In this document: positions 9,573 through 17,186 of the stretch, in pieces
How positions within the stretch are numbered: position 1 is the stretch's first letter
How the letters are laid out: each line of letters starts with the position of its first letter
DNA from: Nitrospirillum sp034653355
GTDB taxonomy: Bacteria > Pseudomonadota > Alphaproteobacteria > Azospirillales > Azospirillaceae
Assembly: GCF_034653355.1 (NCBI RefSeq)
Contig: NZ_JAYEER010000004.1
Span: 2,232,001 to 2,296,000, forward strand
DNA length: 64,000 nucleotides
Direction: 5' to 3'
Translations under genes and position numbers: made by a program
Notes under the pieces: model-generated
What the model was told of the DNA's origin: nothing
The model's input: the letters and a program-made list of their open reading frames with translations, nothing else
The model's database searches: none

Positions 9573-11018
9573 TTACTCGGCGGCCAGCGCGGCGGCGGCG
9601 CGGGCGGTGATATAGTTATGGATGCCGGCGGCGGCGTCGCGGCCGTCGCGGATGCCCCAGACGACCAGGGAGGCGCCGCGCACGATGTCACCGGCGGCGA
9701 ACACACCCTCCAGGTTGGTGGCCAGGGTGCGCGGGTCCGCCATGACGGTGCCCCAGCGGCTGACCTTCAGGCCCGGTTCCCCGAACAGGGTGGGCAGCGG
9801 CTCGGGATCGAAGCCCAGGGCCTTGATCACCAGGTCGGCCTCCAGCGTGAAGGCGGAGCCCTCGATGGGCTGCGGCGTCTGCCGGCCGGAGGCGTCGGCC
9901 ACGCCCATGTGCATGCGGTGGGCGCGCACGCCGGTCACCTGCCGGTCGCCCAGGAAGGCGTCCGGGGCTGCCTGCCATACGAACTCCACGCCCTCTTCCT
10001 CGGCGTGGGCCACCTCGCGCTGGCTGCCCGGCATGTTGGCGCGGTTGCGGCGGTACAGGCACTTCACCGACTTCGCCCCCTGGCGGATGGCGGTGCGCAC
10101 GCAGTCCATGGCGGTGTCGCCGCCGCCGATGACGACGACGTTCTTGCCCTTGGCGTTCAGGCGGCCGTTCTCGAAATCGACCACGGTGTCGCCCAGGCCG
10201 GTGCGGTTGCTGGCGGTCAGGTAGTCCAGCGCCGGGACGATGCCGTCCACGCCGCTGCCGGGGCCTTCCAGCTCACGCGCCTTGTAGACGCCGGTGGCGA
10301 TCAGGATGGCGTCATGCTGCACGCGCAGCTGGCCCAGGGTGGCATGGCGGCCAACCTCGAAGCCCAGGTGGAAGACGACGCCGGCGTCGGCCAGCAGCTT
10401 GGCCCGGCGCTCCACCACGTCCTTCTCCAGCTTGAAGCCGGGGATGCCGTAGATCAGCAGGCCGCCGACGCGGTCATAGCGGTCGTAGACATGCACCTGG
10501 TACCCCTTGCGGCGCAGCTGGTCGGCGGCGGCCAGGCCGGCGGGGCCGGCGCCGATGATGCCGACGCTCTGCGGCCGCTCGCGCACCGGGGCGGCCGGCT
10601 TCACCCAGCCACGTTCCCAGGCGGTATCGGTGATGTACTTCTCGACGGCGCCGATGGTGACGGTGCCGTGGGTCGACTGCTCGATGGTGCAGTTGCCCTC
10701 GCACAGGCGGTCCTGCGGGCAGATGCGGCCGCAGATCTCGGGGAAATTGTTGGTGGCCTGCGAGACCTCATAGGCCTCTTCCAGGCGGCCTTCGGCCGTC
10801 AGCTTCAGCCAGTCGGGGATGTTGTTGGAGACGGGGCAGTGCACCTGGCAGAAGGGCACGCCGCACTGGGAACAGCGCGAAGCCTGGGTGACCGCCTGGT
10901 CGTCCGCGAAACGGGCGTAGATCTCGTCGAAATCCCGCCGGCGCAGCGCGGGCTCGCGTTTGTCAGGCATCTGCTGGTCCGTGTGGACGAACTGGAGCAT
11001 CTGCTGCTTCTGCGCCAT
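9573..11018 (-). CDS. gltD: Glutamate synthase small subunit
   Basis: Beta subunit of NADPH-GOGAT (481 aa): takes electrons from NADPH through FAD and passes them to GltB through 4Fe-4S clusters. The N-terminal cysteine set is visible (CSQCGVPFCQVHCPVSNNIP and CGRICPQDRLCEGNC). Next come the FAD-binding GIIGAGPAGLAAADQLRRKG, the NADPH-binding VVVIGGGDTAMDC, and the FAD-contacting C-terminal GVFAAGDIVRGASLVVWG. The frame stays open 30 codons further upstream, but ATG 11018 has GAGGGA about 9 bases upstream and begins the typical MAQKQQMLQF sequence. It is the first gene of the operon; the stop is 12 bp before the gltB start. Confidence 0.97.
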   Translation of the reverse strand: MAQKQQMLQFVHTDQQMPDKREPALRRRDFDEIYARFADDQAVTQASRCSQCGVPFCQVHCPVSNNIPDWLKLTAEGRLEEAYEVSQATNNFPEICGRICPQDRLCEGNCTIEQSTHGTVTIGAVEKYITDTAWERGWVKPAAPVRERPQSVGIIGAGPAGLAAADQLRRKGYQVHVYDRYDRVGGLLIYGIPGFKLEKDVVERRAKLLADAGVVFHLGFEVGRHATLGQLRVQHDAILIATGVYKARELEGPGSGVDGIVPALDYLTASNRTGLGDTVVDFENGRLNAKGKNVVVIGGGDTAMDCVRTAIRQGAKSVKCLYRRNRANMPGSQREVAHAEEEGVEFVWQAAPDAFLGDRQVTGVRAHRMHMGVADASGRQTPQPIEGSAFTLEADLVIKALGFDPEPLPTLFGEPGLKVSRWGTVMADPRTLATNLEGVFAAGDIVRGASLVVWGIRDGRDAAAGIHNYITARAAAALAAE

Positions 11019-11236
11019 GGCCTTGATCCCTCGTGCTCTGGCCGGCCGGGGCGCGTCCCCGAACCGGCGGTCCCAAATTCCCCACCGGCCGATTGCGGCG
11101 GCCGGCATTTCAATTGCTCCCCGTTTGGGCCCGCACCGCGGCGTAAGGCCGGCGGGTCACGGGCTTGCGCATAAGCGGGTGCGCCGAGTTCATATAAGTC
11201 GTTCCAACCCATCGCTCCAGAACTTTTTTCACGTTT

Positions 11237-11253
11237 GGTCAACATAATTGACC
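11237..11253. promoter_or_regulatory. Operator-like palindrome GGTCAA-n5-TTGACC
   Basis: A perfect 6-bp inverted repeat with 5-bp centre (GGTCAACATAATTGACC), about 220 bp upstream of gltD, in the AT-rich patch. The size and symmetry suit a dimeric regulator. I cannot name the protein. Confidence 0.45.
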
Positions 11254-11329
11254 TATTGTCGATGGGGCGCCTGACTCGCATGTGGAAAAGCGGTGACCGA
11301 CCCATTCGCATCCGCAGAATATAGTACAT

Positions 11330-11367
11330 TTTGGTTTACCAAATATGGTTATCTCATTGATTATAAT
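11330..11367 (+). promoter_or_regulatory. Candidate promoter with palindrome upstream of uppP
   Basis: TTTGGT-TT-ACCAAA (11330-11343) overlaps where a -35 box would lie, and a consensus TATAAT is at 11362-11367. No good -35 hexamer is visible, so activation by a protein bound to the palindrome is a reasonable inference. The leader to uppP would be about 140 nt. Confidence 0.4.
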
Positions 11368-11516
11368 GAAAACGCAAAATGAGAATCCCTTACATGGAAC
11401 GCCGCTTGTGTTGCCAGGTGGCTGTCGCCGCCCGACGCGACCGCTGCTATAAGCAGGCTGCCATCCAGCGGTCGGGTCCCGTCCGGCCGGAAATCGCCCC
11501 TAGACGTTGAGGCGCC

Positions 11517-12332
11517 ATGTCTTTTTTGCAGACCCTGATCTTCGCGATCATCCAGGGCATCACCGAGCTTTTTCCCATCAGCAGCGTCGCCCACGGGGTG
11601 CTGACGCCCTTCCTGCTGGGCTGGGGCCTGGACCAGGCCTTCCTTAAGGAGCACTTCCTGCCCTATCTGGTGATGCTGCACCTGGGCACGGCGGCGGCCC
11701 TGCTGGTCTTCTTCTGGCGCGACTGGATCAACCTGCTGGCGGGCGTGGTCAAGGGCGGCCCGGATCGCCGCGTGCTGGCCCTGCTGGTGGCGGGGACCAT
11801 CCCCGCCGCCATCCTGGGCCTGGCCTTCGAGAAGGTGCTGCGCGCCGCCTTCAGCGACCCGTTCAACGCCGCCATGTTCCTGATCCTGAACGGCTTCCTG
11901 CTGTTCTTCGGCGAGCGGCTGCGCGGCCGGGGTGAGCGCACGCTGGCCGACCTCAGCTTCATCCAGGCCCTGCTGATCGGCCTGGCCCAGTCCCTGGCCT
12001 TGATCCCCGGCTTCTCCCGCTCCGGCGCCAGCATGGTGGCGGGCTTCTGGGCGGGCCTTCGCCATGAGGAGGCGGCGCGCTTCTCCATGCTGCTGGCCAC
12101 CCCCATCATCGCCGGCGCCAGCCTGCTGGTGGTGCCCAAGATGCTGCGCCAGGCCGACGGCGACGTGATCCAGAGCGCGCTGGTGGGGGGCGCGGTGTCG
12201 GGCGTCTGCGCCTTGGTCGCCGTCTGGGCCCTGATGCGCTGGTTCAAGCGCAACGAGATCGACGCCATGCGCCCCTTCGCCTTCTACTGCTGGGCCCTGG
12301 GCGCCGTCGTGCTGGGGATGATCTATATTTAA
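11517..12332 (+). CDS. uppP: Undecaprenyl-diphosphatase (BacA family)
   Basis: Integral membrane pyrophosphatase (271 aa) that recycles undecaprenyl diphosphate to the monophosphate carrier used for peptidoglycan and other envelope polymers. The two family motifs are present: QGITELFPISSVAHG (Glu-rich motif 1, here with SSVAH instead of the commoner SSSGH) and PGFSRSGASMVAGFWAGL (the PGxSRSG phosphate-binding motif). Multiple hydrophobic helices span the protein. The start follows GTTGAGG at about 5 bases. A terminator follows the stop. The motif-1 variant suggests the divergent BacA subgroup, but the catalytic Glu, Ser and Arg residues are kept. Confidence 0.92.
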   Translation: MSFLQTLIFAIIQGITELFPISSVAHGVLTPFLLGWGLDQAFLKEHFLPYLVMLHLGTAAALLVFFWRDWINLLAGVVKGGPDRRVLALLVAGTIPAAILGLAFEKVLRAAFSDPFNAAMFLILNGFLLFFGERLRGRGERTLADLSFIQALLIGLAQSLALIPGFSRSGASMVAGFWAGLRHEEAARFSMLLATPIIAGASLLVVPKMLRQADGDVIQSALVGGAVSGVCALVAVWALMRWFKRNEIDAMRPFAFYCWALGAVVLGMIYI

Positions 12333-12365
12333 TGAAGTGCTCCGCACCCCGAATTGGCCAGCGAA

Positions 12366-12400
12366 AAGGGCGCCTCCCGGCTGGGAAGGCGCCCTTATCT
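12366..12400 (+). terminator. Terminator after uppP
   Basis: AGGGCGCCTCCC and GGGAAGGCGCCCT form a stem of about 12 bp with one bulge around GGCT, followed by TATCTTATT. It begins 34 bp after the uppP stop. Confidence 0.7.
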
Positions 12401-12432
12401 TATTCGGCATCAACCACAAATGGCTCAGATCA

Positions 12433-12558
12433 ACGGCGTGAGGACTGCCTCATGCCGTTGTAGGACGCGACTGCGTCCGCCGGACCTTTGCGGGGAGCGA
12501 CGCGGACTGCAAAGGGAAGAGGCCAAACCCGCGGATGCGGGCGCCCGGCGCCTGAGGG
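12433..12558 (+). repeat. Structured intergenic repeat, copy A
   Basis: Full copy between convergent uppP and the epimerase gene. Leader hairpin: ACGGCGTGAGG with CCTCATGCCGT. Second hairpin: GACGC-GACT-GCGTC. Then the closing strand CGCCGG, the long-loop hairpin CCTTTGC/GCAAAGG around GGGGAGCGACGCGGACT, the GGAT hairpin CCCGC-GGAT-GCGGG, the closing strand CCGGCG and the tail CCTGAGGG. The tail ends 7 bp before the stop codon of the minus-strand epimerase gene. Confidence 0.85.
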
Positions 12559-12564
12559 ACGCAA

Positions 12565-13572
12565 TCAATAATGCGTGCCGTGGGCGTCGATCTTGGTCAG
12601 CGCGGGCAGGGACGGGCCCTGGCGCTGGGTGTCGTAGCGGCCGCCGACGTGGAAGCGGTCCAGATAGGTCGGCAGGATGACCTCGGCGGCGGTGGGCGCC
12701 ACGCCCAGGTCGGCCAGGCCCGGCAGCTTGCCGGACAGGACGTTGTCGCTCTTCAGCAGCGTGACCTGGTCGCGGGTCAGCGGCTTGCCGGGCACCAGCT
12801 CCAGGAAGGTGGCCTGCAGGCTGGCCAGGCCCCAGGGCAGGGAGACCAGACGGGTCTTGAGCCCCGTCAGGCTCAGGGTGAGCTGCACCAGCTCGCGGAA
12901 GCTGTAGGCGCGCGGACCGCCCAGTTCGAAGGTCTTGCCCTCGGCGCCGGTCCGGGTCACGGCGCTGAGGATGGCGTCGGCCACGTCACCGACATAGACC
13001 GGTTGGAAGCGGGTGGCGCCGCCGCCGATCAGCGGGACGAAGGGCAGCGTCCGGGCCATGCCGGCGAAGCGGTTGAAGAAGTTGTCCTCGGGCCCGAAGA
13101 CCACGCTGGGGCGCAGGATGGTGGCCTCGGGGAACACGGCGCGCACCGCCTGCTCCCCCGCCGCCTTGCTGCGGGCGTAGGCGGAGCGGGAGTTGGCGTC
13201 GGCGCCCAGGGCCGAGACATGGACCAGACGGGCCACGTCGGCCCCCTTGGCCAGACGGGCGATGCGGCCGGCGGCCTCGGCGTGCACCAGGTCGAAGCGC
13301 TGGCGGCGGCCGCTCTCGGCCAGGATGCCCATCAGGTTGATGACAACGTCCGCGCCCTCGATGGCGCGGGCCACGGAGGCGTCGTCGGCGATGTCCACGG
13401 CCATGGGGACGATCTGGCCCACCGCGCCGTTCGTCTTGAGGAAAGCCGCCTCGCCCGGGTGGCGGGCGGGCACGCGGATGACGCAGCCCGTCTTGGCCAG
13501 GCGCCGGATGACATGGCGGCCGATGAAGCCGGCCCCGCCGAACACGGTGGCGATACGAATGCTAGTGCCCAT
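12565..13572 (-). CDS. NAD(P)-binding epimerase-like protein, complex I NDUFA9-like
   Basis: Atypical short-chain dehydrogenase (335 aa) resembling the NDUFA9 accessory subunit of complex I and related bacterial sugar-epimerase-like proteins. The N-terminal nucleotide-binding glycine motif VFGGAGFIGRHVIRRLAK is clear, as are VINLMGILAE, LVHVSALGADANS, the YARSK (YxxxK) catalytic-type pair and ILRPSVVFGPEDNFFNR. The function in bacteria is unsettled; a quinone or respiratory-chain role is inferred from the family. The start at 13572 has AAGAGG directly before it, with too little spacing, so the exact start is uncertain by a few codons. Confidence 0.82.
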   Translation of the reverse strand: MGTSIRIATVFGGAGFIGRHVIRRLAKTGCVIRVPARHPGEAAFLKTNGAVGQIVPMAVDIADDASVARAIEGADVVINLMGILAESGRRQRFDLVHAEAAGRIARLAKGADVARLVHVSALGADANSRSAYARSKAAGEQAVRAVFPEATILRPSVVFGPEDNFFNRFAGMARTLPFVPLIGGGATRFQPVYVGDVADAILSAVTRTGAEGKTFELGGPRAYSFRELVQLTLSLTGLKTRLVSLPWGLASLQATFLELVPGKPLTRDQVTLLKSDNVLSGKLPGLADLGVAPTAAEVILPTYLDRFHVGGRYDTQRQGPSLPALTKIDAHGTHY

Positions 13573-13840
13573 CCTCTTAGACCCTCTGCCCGCTAAACGA
13601 TTGGCCCGCCGGCCCGTTGGTTCCCGACCGCCCCCCTCCCATGCGGGCGGGGCGACGGGGCCGGCGGCGGCCGAAGACCCAAGCTTATAGCGAAGCCGGC
13701 CAGCCAGGGCTAGGTGCTTGGCCGGGGCTTGAAATGCAAGGAAGGAGGCGCGCCCATGCGCATGGGCGCGCGGATGTGGGGCGCCCCGCCGGCACTTCGG
13801 GGCCCCGCCATGAAAAATGAAAATCTCCAGAAGAAGAGTA
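13573..13840. other. Intergenic region upstream of tRNA-Leu
   Basis: About 270 bp without a gene. It holds several GC-rich inverted repeats, including GCGCGCCCATGCGCATGGGC near 13750. No function can be assigned. Confidence 0.4.
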
Positions 13841-13869
13841 TTGACAGGTCCCGGCCATAATCGTACTTA
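13841..13869 (+). promoter_or_regulatory. Promoter of tRNA-Leu copy 1
   Basis: A consensus -35 TTGACA (13841-13846), 17-bp spacer and -10 TACTTA (13864-13869), 13 bp before the tRNA. The same arrangement occurs at copy 2. Confidence 0.8.
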
Positions 13870-13882
13870 GGCGGCCCGCGCT

Positions 13883-13969
13883 GCCCAGGTGGCGGAATTG
13901 GTAGACGCGCAGGTTTCAGGTACCTGTGGCAGAGATGTCGTGGAAGTTCAAGTCTTCTCCTGGGCACCA
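13883..13969 (+). tRNA. tRNA-Leu(CAG), copy 1
   Basis: An 87-nt class-II tRNA. The acceptor GCCCAGG pairs with CCTGGGC, followed by A and an encoded CCA. The anticodon stem is CAGGT/ACCTG with loop TTCAGGT, giving anticodon CAG. A long variable arm is present. The T-loop is TTCAAGT. It decodes CTG, the dominant leucine codon in this GC-rich genome. Confidence 0.97.
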
Positions 13970-13991
13970 ATTACAGTGCGGGTTTAACGCA

Positions 13992-14024
13992 GGGCCGCCG
14001 TGTTCCAAATGGAACTGGCGGCCC
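13992..14024 (+). terminator. Hairpin after tRNA-Leu copy 1
   Basis: GGGCCGCC pairs with GGCGGCCC, and TTCC with GGAA inside, about 22 bp after the tRNA. The T tract is poor (CGGCGTTTCTGG), so it may serve processing rather than termination. Confidence 0.5.
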
Positions 14025-14211
14025 GCGGCGTTTCTGGGGCCCGCTTAAGGACCCGCCCTCACCCCTTCCCCTTCGAATACCTTCGCCGGCATTTCATGCC
14101 GCCGCACCGTCCTGGTCGTGGGCGGCTAGCGCCGCATGCGGGGAATCTGCCCCTGTCCTGCCGCCGCCCAAACCCCGCTGAAAAAAATTTAAAGGAGCCG
14201 AAAGAAGGGTG

Positions 14212-14240
14212 TTGACAGGCCTCGGCCGTAATCGTACTTA
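14212..14240 (+). promoter_or_regulatory. Promoter of tRNA-Leu copy 2
   Basis: TTGACA (14212-14217), 17-bp spacer, TACTTA (14235-14240), 13 bp before the tRNA, matching copy 1. Confidence 0.8.
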
Positions 14241-14253
14241 GGCGGCCCGCGCT

Positions 14254-14340
14254 GCCCAGGTGGCGGAATTGGTAGACGCGCAGGTTTCAGGTACCTGTGG
14301 CAGAGATGTCGTGGAAGTTCGAGTCTTCTCCTGGGCACCA
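14254..14340 (+). tRNA. tRNA-Leu(CAG), copy 2
   Basis: Identical to copy 1 over 87 nt except for one T-loop base (TTCGAGT instead of TTCAAGT, position 57), which is a permitted purine exchange. Anticodon CAG; CCA encoded. Confidence 0.97.
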
Positions 14341-14364
14341 ATTCAGCGCGGGTTTAAGGTCGCA

Positions 14365-14398
14365 GGGCCGCCGATGTTCCGATGGAACGCCGGCGGCC
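14365..14398 (+). terminator. Hairpin after tRNA-Leu copy 2
   Basis: GGCCGCC and GGCGGCC flank GTTCC/GGAAC, the counterpart of the hairpin after copy 1, with some drift. Confidence 0.45.
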
Positions 14399-14490
14399 TG
14401 CGGCGTTTCTGGGGTCCGCGTTCGTCAGGACACCCGGCGCCGGCAGGCCTCTTCCCTCGGCAAGCCCCTCCAGCATGAAGGACCGGTTTG

Positions 14491-15102
14491 ATGCCCATCG
14501 ATCTCTACGACGGCGATTTGCCCGACGGCCTGGACCTGGGCCCGGTGGTGGCCATCGATACCGAAACCATGGGGCTGAACCCGCACCGTGACCGGCTGTG
14601 CCTGATCCAGCTGTCGTCCGGCGACGGCCGCTGCCACCTGGTACAGCTGCGCCAGGGCCAGTACGACGCCCCCAATCTGAAGCGCCTGCTGACCAACCCG
14701 GCCCAGCTGAAGCTGTTCCACTTCGCCCGCTTCGACATCGCCGTGCTGAACAAGTACCTGGGCGTCGTCACCGCCCCGGTCTACTGCACCAAGGTCGCGT
14801 CCAAGCTGGTGCGCACCTATACCGACCGCCACGGCCTGAAGGACCTGTGCCGCGACCTGCTGGGCGTGGACCTGTCCAAGCAGCAGCAATCGTCCGACTG
14901 GGGTGCCGAGGAACTGACGGCCGAGCAGCTGAAGTACGCCGCCTCGGACGTGCTGTACCTGCATGAGATCAAGGCCAAGTTCGACGCCGTGCTGGCGCGC
15001 GAAGGCCGCACCGAGCTGGCGGACGCCTGCTTCCGCTTCCTGCCGCACCGCGCCCTGCTGGACCTGGGCGGCTGGGACGAGCCGGACATCTTCGCCCACT
15101 GA
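14491..15102 (+). CDS. Ribonuclease D-like 3'-5' exonuclease
   Basis: DEDDy-family 3'-5' exonuclease domain protein of 203 aa, probably acting on RNA 3' ends. The acidic motifs are visible: VVAIDTETMGLNPH (Exo I, Asp and Glu), FHFARFDIAVLNKY (Exo II, Asp) and LKYAASDVLYLHEI (Exo III, Tyr and Asp). It lacks the HRDC domains of full-length E. coli RNase D (about 375 aa), so it belongs to the short form common in alphaproteobacteria. ATG 14491 is preceded by AAGGA at about 8 bases; the TTG just before it is not needed. It lies between tRNA-Leu and the lpt cluster; a tRNA-processing role is only an inference. Confidence 0.88.
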   Translation: MPIDLYDGDLPDGLDLGPVVAIDTETMGLNPHRDRLCLIQLSSGDGRCHLVQLRQGQYDAPNLKRLLTNPAQLKLFHFARFDIAVLNKYLGVVTAPVYCTKVASKLVRTYTDRHGLKDLCRDLLGVDLSKQQQSSDWGAEELTAEQLKYAASDVLYLHEIKAKFDAVLAREGRTELADACFRFLPHRALLDLGGWDEPDIFAH

Positions 15103-15122
15103 GTTGACGACCCCCGGGGGGG

Positions 15123-15217
15123 GGGCTGGGGCGGACGCCGCGCCCAGCCCTTCGGCCCCCTGCGGACACGCCGCATGGGTGGGTAGCGCGCCGTCCCCCT
15201 GGAAAAGGGAACGGCGC
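15123..15217. other. Two hairpins between the exonuclease gene and lptC
   Basis: GGGCTGGG/CCCAGCCC (15123-15150) and CGCCGT/ACGGCG (about 15187-15217) can each form a GC-rich stem. The first lies 20 bp after the exonuclease stop and may end its transcript, although no T tract follows. Just before it is a run of nine or more G. Confidence 0.4.
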
Positions 15218-15273
15218 ATGACGATTTGACCGTGGAATCCCGGCTCAGTTAGATTGGGCCCGAACCGGCGGTG

Positions 15274-16122
15274 ATGATCACCGGACATGCCCGCGCCACA
15301 ATCGGCGGCCAAACCCCGTGGAACCATGACCCTGCCCCCCCTTCAGAAACCCCCGGCGCCGAGGACGGCGACGCGGGCGGGATTCGGCAGCCGGCGAACC
15401 CGGCCGGTTCCGCGCCCCCATCCAGCCGTGTCATCGACCCGCGTGGCCAGGAGCACCGGGGGCGGGGCGCCAGCGCCCGGCACACCCGCCGCGTCAACCA
15501 GGCCAAGGTGGTGCTGCCGACCCTGGCGGGCCTGACCATCGCGGCCATCGCGCTGTGGCCCCTGATCAAGGAAACCACCAGCCCACGTCCCGCCGATCCC
15601 GGTACCGGTCAGCTGGAAATGCTGGACGCCCATTTTCTTGGGACGGACAAGACCGACCGGCCCGTGGAAGTGCGTGCCGACCGGGCCATGCAGGAAAGCA
15701 ACCAGGACAATCTGATCGATCTTGTTTCGCCCGAGGCCGAGATCACGCTAAAGAATGGGCAGTGGGTGACCCTGAATGGGGACACGGGGCGGTACGACAA
15801 GCAGTCTGGCCACCTGACGCTGGAGGGGAGGGTCACGCTGTTTCACGACCACGGCTATGAGTTCACCACCGACAAGGCGGAAGTGGACACCAGCAAGAAC
15901 ATCGCCTGGGGCAACGCGCGCGTGGCCGGCCAGGGACCGTTCGGCGACATCGACGCCGGCGGCTTCCGCATGACCGACAAGGGCAGCACCATCGTCTTCA
16001 CCGGCAAGGCCCGTCTGCGCCTGGTGGAGAAGGAGCATCACGCGGACGGCGCGGCGCCCGCCGGCGCCATCCCCGCACCACCCCCAACGGGACCGTCGCG
16101 GACCGGAGGCAAGAAACCTTGA
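15274..16122 (+). CDS. lptC: LPS export protein LptC
   Basis: Inner-membrane-anchored periplasmic component of the Lpt bridge that carries lipopolysaccharide from the LptBFG transporter to LptA. About 282 aa: a long Pro/Arg-rich cytoplasmic N-terminus (residues 1-78), one membrane helix (VVLPTLAGLTIAAIALWPLI), then the beta-jellyroll OstA-like domain (LEMLDAHFLGTDKTDRPVEV, GRYDKQSGHLTLEGRVTLF) and a Pro-rich tail. The N-terminus is longer than usual and ATG 15274 has no clear ribosome site, so the start is uncertain. It overlaps lptA by four bases. Confidence 0.87.
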   Translation: MITGHARATIGGQTPWNHDPAPPSETPGAEDGDAGGIRQPANPAGSAPPSSRVIDPRGQEHRGRGASARHTRRVNQAKVVLPTLAGLTIAAIALWPLIKETTSPRPADPGTGQLEMLDAHFLGTDKTDRPVEVRADRAMQESNQDNLIDLVSPEAEITLKNGQWVTLNGDTGRYDKQSGHLTLEGRVTLFHDHGYEFTTDKAEVDTSKNIAWGNARVAGQGPFGDIDAGGFRMTDKGSTIVFTGKARLRLVEKEHHADGAAPAGAIPAPPPTGPSRTGGKKP

Positions 16123-17186
16123 GTATCCGGTTCACGAAGACGGTCCCGGTGATGCGGGCGATGATGATGCGGCGCCTGATGCTGGGCGGCCTGGCGGTCG
16201 CGGCCTCGGCCCTGGTCGCGCTGGCGCCCGCCTCGCGCGCGGAGGAGCCGGCGGAGGCCAAGCCCGCCGCCACCGCCGACAAGCCGGCCGCCGGAAAGCC
16301 AACGAGGACGAAGAAGGCCGCCCCGGCGGCGCCGGCCCAGAACCCGGCCGCCGCCGGCGAGCCCGGCCTCTTGCCCTTCACCCCGGCCGAAGTGACGGCC
16401 TCGCCGCCGGGCGCCATCGACATCACCTCGGACGAGACGATGGAGTGGCACAACGACCAGCTGGCCGCCGTGGCCCGGGGCCACGTCATCGTGACGCGCG
16501 GGGAGGACACCCTGCACTGCGACACGCTGGTGGTCTACTACCGCAAGGCCCAGGACGGCTCGACCGAGATGTACCGCATGGCCGCCGACGGTCAGGTGGT
16601 CCTGACCTCGCCCAGCCAGCAGGCCTTCGGCGACCACGGCGTCTATGACGTCGACCAGGACGTGACGGTGCTGACCGGCGACCACCTGCACCTGGTCACG
16701 CGCAGCGACACGGTTTACGCCCGCGACACCCTGGAATACTGGAAACAGCAGCAGCTGCTGGTCGCGCGCGGCAACGCCATCGCCATCAACGACAAGGGCG
16801 ACCGCATCCGCGCCGACGTGCTGGTGGGCATCATGGAAGAGAACGCCGCCAAGCAGCTGGAAATGACGCGCATGGATGCCAAGGGCAACGTGCTGATCGT
16901 CACGCCCAAAGATATCGCTCGCGGCAGCGAGGGCACCTATAACGTGAAGACGCGCATCGCCGTCCTGACGGGCGACGTGAAGCTGACCCAGGGTCAGAAC
17001 CAGGTGAACGGCCACAGGGCCGAGGTCAACAACGCCACGGGGGTCAGCCGCATGCTGCCCGACGAGACCGTCAAGGGTGGGCGCGTGCACAGCGTGCTGA
17101 TCCCCAAGAAGTCCGATCAGCCGGCCGCCCCCACCGGGCCCAACCCCGCTGGCGCCAAAACCCCCGGCGGCGGAGCGCAGCCATGA
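16119..17186 (+). CDS. lptA: LPS transport periplasmic protein LptA
   Basis: OstA-family periplasmic protein (355 aa) forming the LPS bridge between LptC and the outer-membrane LptD. A signal peptide (RLMLGGLAVAASALVALAPA) precedes an Ala/Pro/Lys linker (to about residue 85). The beta-jellyroll domain shows the repeated OstA signatures ITSDETMEWHNDQLAAVARG, ADGQVVLTSPSQQAFGDHGV and TRIAVLTGDVKLTQGQNQV. The best start is TTG 16119: GGAGG lies 8 bases upstream and it forms a TTGA overlap with the lptC stop. The next ATG, 16152, has no ribosome site. It overlaps lptB by ATGA. Confidence 0.9.
   Translation: MSIRFTKTVPVMRAMMMRRLMLGGLAVAASALVALAPASRAEEPAEAKPAATADKPAAGKPTRTKKAAPAAPAQNPAAAGEPGLLPFTPAEVTASPPGAIDITSDETMEWHNDQLAAVARGHVIVTRGEDTLHCDTLVVYYRKAQDGSTEMYRMAADGQVVLTSPSQQAFGDHGVYDVDQDVTVLTGDHLHLVTRSDTVYARDTLEYWKQQQLLVARGNAIAINDKGDRIRADVLVGIMEENAAKQLEMTRMDAKGNVLIVTPKDIARGSEGTYNVKTRIAVLTGDVKLTQGQNQVNGHRAEVNNATGVSRMLPDETVKGGRVHSVLIPKKSDQPAAPTGPNPAGAKTPGGGAQP

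Larger units (their letters stand above)
11019..11516. other. Intergenic control region between gltD and uppP
   Basis: A 498-bp divergent region. Bases about 11215-11400 are strikingly AT-rich for this genome and hold two palindromes and a TATAAT box, listed separately. No convincing reading frame is present. It must hold the gltDB promoter on the minus strand and the uppP promoter on the plus strand. Confidence 0.7.
13830..14419 (+). repeat. Tandem duplication carrying promoter, tRNA-Leu and trailing hairpin
   Basis: Bases about 13830-14045 and 14201-14419 are near-identical units. Each contains a TTGACA/TACTTA promoter, the tRNA-Leu(CAG) gene, a trailing GGCCGCC hairpin and a shared GCGGCGTTTCTGGGG end. 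About 155 bp of non-duplicated sequence separates them. The mature tRNA regions differ at a single base, while the flanks have drifted more, so the duplication is not very recent and the tRNA is under selection. Confidence 0.85.

Noticed and set aside
7218..11174. A 1318-codon open frame antisense to gltB and gltD
   Set aside because: Its translation is His/Gln/Ala/Val-rich with no family signature, and it mirrors the real genes; such frames arise from the strong GC bias at third codon positions.
11356..11396. Fur-like box (ATAATGAAAACGCAAAATGAG) upstream of uppP
   Set aside because: Only partial similarity and no symmetry; uppP is not a usual iron-regulated gene.
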